A DNA stretch of 9,169 nucleotides from VAZQ01 sp035300505. GTDB lineage: Bacteria; Pseudomonadota; Alphaproteobacteria; Rhizobiales; Xanthobacteraceae. Location of the stretch: the NCBI GenBank assembly GCA_035300505.1, contig DATGVJ010000254.1:1-9169 (forward strand), read 5' to 3'. Under the pieces are notes generated by a model. The model was not told the DNA's origin. It saw only the letters and a list, made by a program, of their open reading frames with translations, and made no database searches. The translations under genes and the position numbers were made by a program. Below are positions 7,366 through 9,169 of this stretch, piece after piece (within the stretch, counting starts at the first letter, position 1; each line of letters begins with the position of its first letter).

Positions 7366-7373
7366 TTAACCAT
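7366..7373 (+). promoter_or_regulatory. CtrA half-site-like sequence TTAACCAT
   Basis: TTAACCAT matches the CtrA recognition half-site of alphaproteobacteria and lies between fdxA and carD, with a GANTC (CcrM methylation) sequence at 7351-7355. A single 8-mer match can occur by chance, and it is about 60 bp upstream of the promoter at 7432. Confidence 0.2.
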
Positions 7374-7431
7374 CGGGCGCAATGTCAGCGCCATGCATGC
7401 CTGCAATACCTTTTTGTGACGCCGTAACACT

Positions 7432-7459
7432 TTGATTTCGACGCAAAATGTGCTATATG
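7432..7459 (+). promoter_or_regulatory. Sigma-70-type promoter in the fdxA-carD gap
   Basis: TTGATT (7432-7437), a 16-nt spacer, then TATATG (7454-7459) preceded by TGC, an extended -10 arrangement. The region is AT-rich against a GC-rich background. Transcription would start near 7466, only about 30 nt before the terminator stem at 7495, so the product is either a short RNA or an attenuated carD leader. Read by eye, not tested. Confidence 0.5.
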
Positions 7460-7494
7460 TTGAAAATAATGAAGAAACCCCCGCGATAGATGGC

Positions 7495-7523
7495 TGCTCC
7501 CCTTGCGGGGAGCAATTTTTTTT
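7495..7523 (+). terminator. Strong intrinsic terminator upstream of carD
   Basis: A perfect 8-bp stem, TGCTCCCC (7495-7502) with GGGGAGCA (7507-7514), closes a TTGC loop and is followed by A and eight T (7516-7523). This is a textbook Rho-independent terminator. It could end the fdxA transcript (155 nt after its stop), a short RNA from the promoter at 7432, or act conditionally in the carD leader. An upstream CCCCGC (7479-7484) can pair with GCGGGG (7505-7510) and would disrupt the stem. Confidence 0.88.
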
Positions 7524-7576
7524 CGCGGATATTCCCAGGAAGCGTCTAACAGGGGCGTGCAACCCACGCGATTAAC

Positions 7577-8359
7577 GTGGCCGGAAAAACGCGACATAAG
7601 TCGACTCAAAAGTCTAGTCAAAAGTCCAGTCAAAAATCAAAAAAGACCTCCGCAACGGGGGCACGCACCAAAAAAACCGGTGCTCAGGGAGGACGAACGA
7701 CTTCGCAGTCTGTGCGCGGCACCAGCCACGCCCGGGCCCCCATTTCCAACGCCCGGCCCAAGCCGGTCGCTGAAGGAGCACCTGTCGGAATGACCAGCAA
7801 GAAGACGACCCAACGTCAAGGCTTCAAGATTGGCGAGTTCATCGTATATCCGGCGCATGGCGTAGGCCAGATCGTGTCGATCGACGAGCAGGAGATTGCG
7901 GGCGCCAAGCTTGAACTTTTCGTGATCAACTTCGTCAAGGACAAGATGACGCTGCGGGTCCCTACCGCCAAGATTGTGTCGGTAGGTATGCGCAAGCTGG
8001 CCGAGGCGCCCCTGGTCAAGCGGGCGCTCGAAACGTTGAAGGGCCGTGCCCGTATCAAGCGTACCATGTGGTCGCGTCGGGCTCAGGAATACGAAGCCAA
8101 GATCAATTCTGGAGACATTGTTTCGATCGCGGAAGTTGTGCGCGACCTGTTTCGTTCGGAATCCCAGCCCGAGCAGTCTTATTCAGAGCGTCAGCTCTAT
8201 GAGGCCGCGCTTGACCGGCTGTCGCGCGAGATTGCGGCTGTGCAGCGCAACACCGAGACGGAAGCCGTCAAGGAGATCGAGGCTGCCTTGGCCAAGGGGC
8301 CGCGGCGTGGACCCAAACCCGCCGAGGAAGAAGAAGCTGTCGAGGAAGAGGCGGCATAG
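7577..8359 (+). CDS. carD: CarD/CdnL-family RNA polymerase-binding regulator
   Basis: CarD/CdnL binds the RNA polymerase beta subunit and stabilises open complexes at rRNA and growth-related promoters. From the GTG at 7577 the protein has 260 residues: a Lys/Ser/Gln-rich, disordered N-terminal extension (1-71), the RNAP-interaction domain (about 82-140, FIVYPAHGVGQI and KDKMTLRVPTAK), a helical DNA-contacting domain (145-240) with the conserved Trp165 in KRTMWSRRAQEYEAK and QSYSERQLYEAALDRL, and an acidic Glu/Ala tail. An in-frame ATG at 7790 would give 189 residues, near the usual CdnL length; it has AAGGAG 11 nt upstream, whereas the GTG lacks a clear ribosome binding site. I keep the long form because Bradyrhizobium and relatives carry similar extensions and the frame is open only back to a TAA at 7547. 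A strong terminator stands between fdxA and this gene, so it is probably transcribed separately. Confidence 0.9.
   Translation: MAGKTRHKSTQKSSQKSSQKSKKTSATGARTKKTGAQGGRTTSQSVRGTSHARAPISNARPKPVAEGAPVGMTSKKTTQRQGFKIGEFIVYPAHGVGQIVSIDEQEIAGAKLELFVINFVKDKMTLRVPTAKIVSVGMRKLAEAPLVKRALETLKGRARIKRTMWSRRAQEYEAKINSGDIVSIAEVVRDLFRSESQPEQSYSERQLYEAALDRLSREIAAVQRNTETEAVKEIEAALAKGPRRGPKPAEEEEAVEEEAA
7598..7633 (+). repeat. 12-bp tandem repeats in the CarD N-terminal extension
   Basis: Three near-identical 12-bp units, AAGTCGACTCAA, AAGTCTAGTCAA and AAGTCCAGTCAA, encode KSTQ-KSSQ-KSSQ and run on into KSKK. The copies differ mainly at the third codon position of Ser, which suggests that the peptide is maintained and supports translation of this extension. 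Confidence 0.75.
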
Positions 8360-8412
8360 TAGCCGCTTGGCTCGATCACGCGTACACCGCGAATTCAACC
8401 ATATAGGAAGAT

Positions 8413-8448
8413 GCAAAAGGCCCGAGGGGGTACCCCCGGACCTTTTGC
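8413..8448 (+). terminator. Long hairpin terminator after carD
   Basis: GCAAAAGG (8413-8420) pairs with CCTTTTGC (8441-8448); inside are a C-A mismatch, CCG/CGG, a bulged A and the palindrome GGGGGTACCCCC. The hairpin begins 53 nt after the carD stop. Because the A and T runs lie in the stem, it could work on both strands. It separates carD from the transposase gene. Confidence 0.8.
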
Positions 8449-8606
8449 TGTGTTGCGCCGGGGATGGCATTGGGACAGGAGATGCGAGCGAATTCGCCGC
8501 TAAGGCGAGGCGCAAAAATAACTGAATCGTGTTGGGTGTGAAAGGACGTGCGTCAGATTGACTCGGGTGGATTCCCTTCGGTATCGGGCCTGGCTATCTG
8601 GTTGGG

Positions 8607-9169
8607 ATGATCGACACTCGCGCGATTCGACTGAGATGGGAGGCGGACGGCTCGAAGCGGGACGAGCGCGGCAAACGCTTGTTCGCAGCCAGCGAGGCGC
8701 GGGCCGCCGGTTGGGGTGGCGTCGGTGCTGTGGCCGCGATCACCGGGCTCGCGCGGTCACGGATCATTCGTGGACTGAAGGACCTCGCCGGGCCAGCGCT
8801 GGCGCCCGGCCGTGTTCGCCGCGCCGGCGGCGGGCGCCATACGGTCACCGCGACCGACAGCATGCTGCTCGGGAACCTGAAGCGCCTTGTCGAGCCGGCG
8901 ACGATGGGTGATCCGATGCGCCCACTGACGTGGGTCTCCAAGAGCCGGGAGAAGCTGGCGTGCGAACTCAACGCCTGCGGCCATGACGTGAGCCCGAACA
9001 CCGTCGGCAGGCTGCTGGTCGACGAGCTCGATTACTCACGGCAAGTCAACCGCAGACACTCGAGGGCGCGAGCCATCCCGATCGAAATGCACAGTTCGAG
9101 CACATCAACGCGCAGGTGATTGCGGCCCAGTCCGCGGGCCAGCCCGTCATTTCGGTCGACACCAAGAAG
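8607..9169 (+). pseudogene. ISAzo13-like DDE transposase, frameshifted and cut by the window edge
   Basis: The frame from the ATG at 8607 encodes the N-terminal part of a transposase of the ISAzo13 type (Rhodopirellula-type DDE domain): RLFAASEARAAGWGGVGAVA, an HTH-like segment ITGLARSRIIRGLKDL, GRVRRAGGGR, and VEPATMGDPMRPLTW. After VNR at 9051-9053 the frame goes wrong and stops at TGA 9117-9119, whereas from about 9056 the neighbouring frame continues the family sequence: TLEGASHPDRNAQFEHINAQ and then VISVDTKK, whose Asp is the expected first residue of the DDE triad. Reading CGC-AG-ACA as CGC-AAG-ACA restores NRKTLEG, so one A appears deleted. No slippery heptamer is present, so a programmed frameshift is unlikely; a sequencing error is possible. 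The rest of the catalytic domain lies beyond the window. Confidence 0.85.
8607..9169 (+). mobile_element. ISAzo13-family insertion sequence, left part only
   Basis: The transposase marks an insertion sequence entering from the right edge, 159 nt after the carD terminator. Its true left end should lie between about 8450 and 8606, but without the right terminal repeat I cannot place it, and no target-site duplication can be seen. The span given covers only the coding part. Confidence 0.65.

Noticed and set aside
7433..7528. tRNA or known riboswitch in the fdxA-carD gap
   Set aside because: No cloverleaf, T-loop sequence or recognisable aptamer core is visible; only the terminator stem and competing pairings can be supported.
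8488..8507. Palindrome GCGAATTCGC and CGCC/GGCG repeat as a possible IS end or operator
   Set aside because: No matching right end is available, the palindrome is short, and no T-run or target duplication supports either idea.

Overview
The window looks like chromosome of an alphaproteobacterium, most likely of the order Hyphomicrobiales (Rhizobiales). The evidence is the high-GC coding sequence, the alphaproteobacterial form of bL28, an FdxA-type seven-iron ferredoxin, a CarD/CdnL regulator with the Lys-rich N-terminal extension seen in Bradyrhizobium and relatives, and a very long SUV3-like helicase. The family or genus cannot be fixed from this sequence.

Layout. (1) Positions 1-1060 hold the 3' part of an accessory gene for a DUF4062 protein, a family linked to conflict and defence systems; it runs off the left edge. 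Its stop overlaps a start codon by ATGA, but that frame closes after 11 codons, so a downstream partner may be lost. (2) Positions 1235-8359 form a housekeeping block: rpmB on the minus strand, then, divergent from it on the plus strand, a secreted DUF3108 protein, an SUV3-like RNA helicase, an S4-domain RNA-binding protein 12 nt behind it, a seven-iron ferredoxin (fdxA), and a CarD/CdnL RNA-polymerase-binding regulator closed by a long hairpin. (3) Positions 8607-9169 hold the start of an ISAzo13-like transposase whose frame is broken by one missing base; it runs off the right edge.

How the genes work together. Several block genes act on RNA and gene expression: ribosomal protein L28, an RNA helicase, an RNA-binding S4 protein (probably one operon with the helicase), and CarD, which stabilises promoter open complexes. 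The ferredoxin adds a low-potential electron carrier. The rpmB/DUF3108 divergent region contains a convincing sigma-70 promoter for rpmB.

I see no clearly new multi-gene system. The points most worth a second look are: the fdxA-carD gap, where a promoter is followed within about 60 nt by a near-perfect intrinsic terminator with a competing alternative pairing (a small RNA or an attenuator); the uncertain CarD start and its KSSQ repeats; the DUF4062 gene with an aborted coupled frame; the repeat-rich disordered helicase tail; and the frameshifted transposase.
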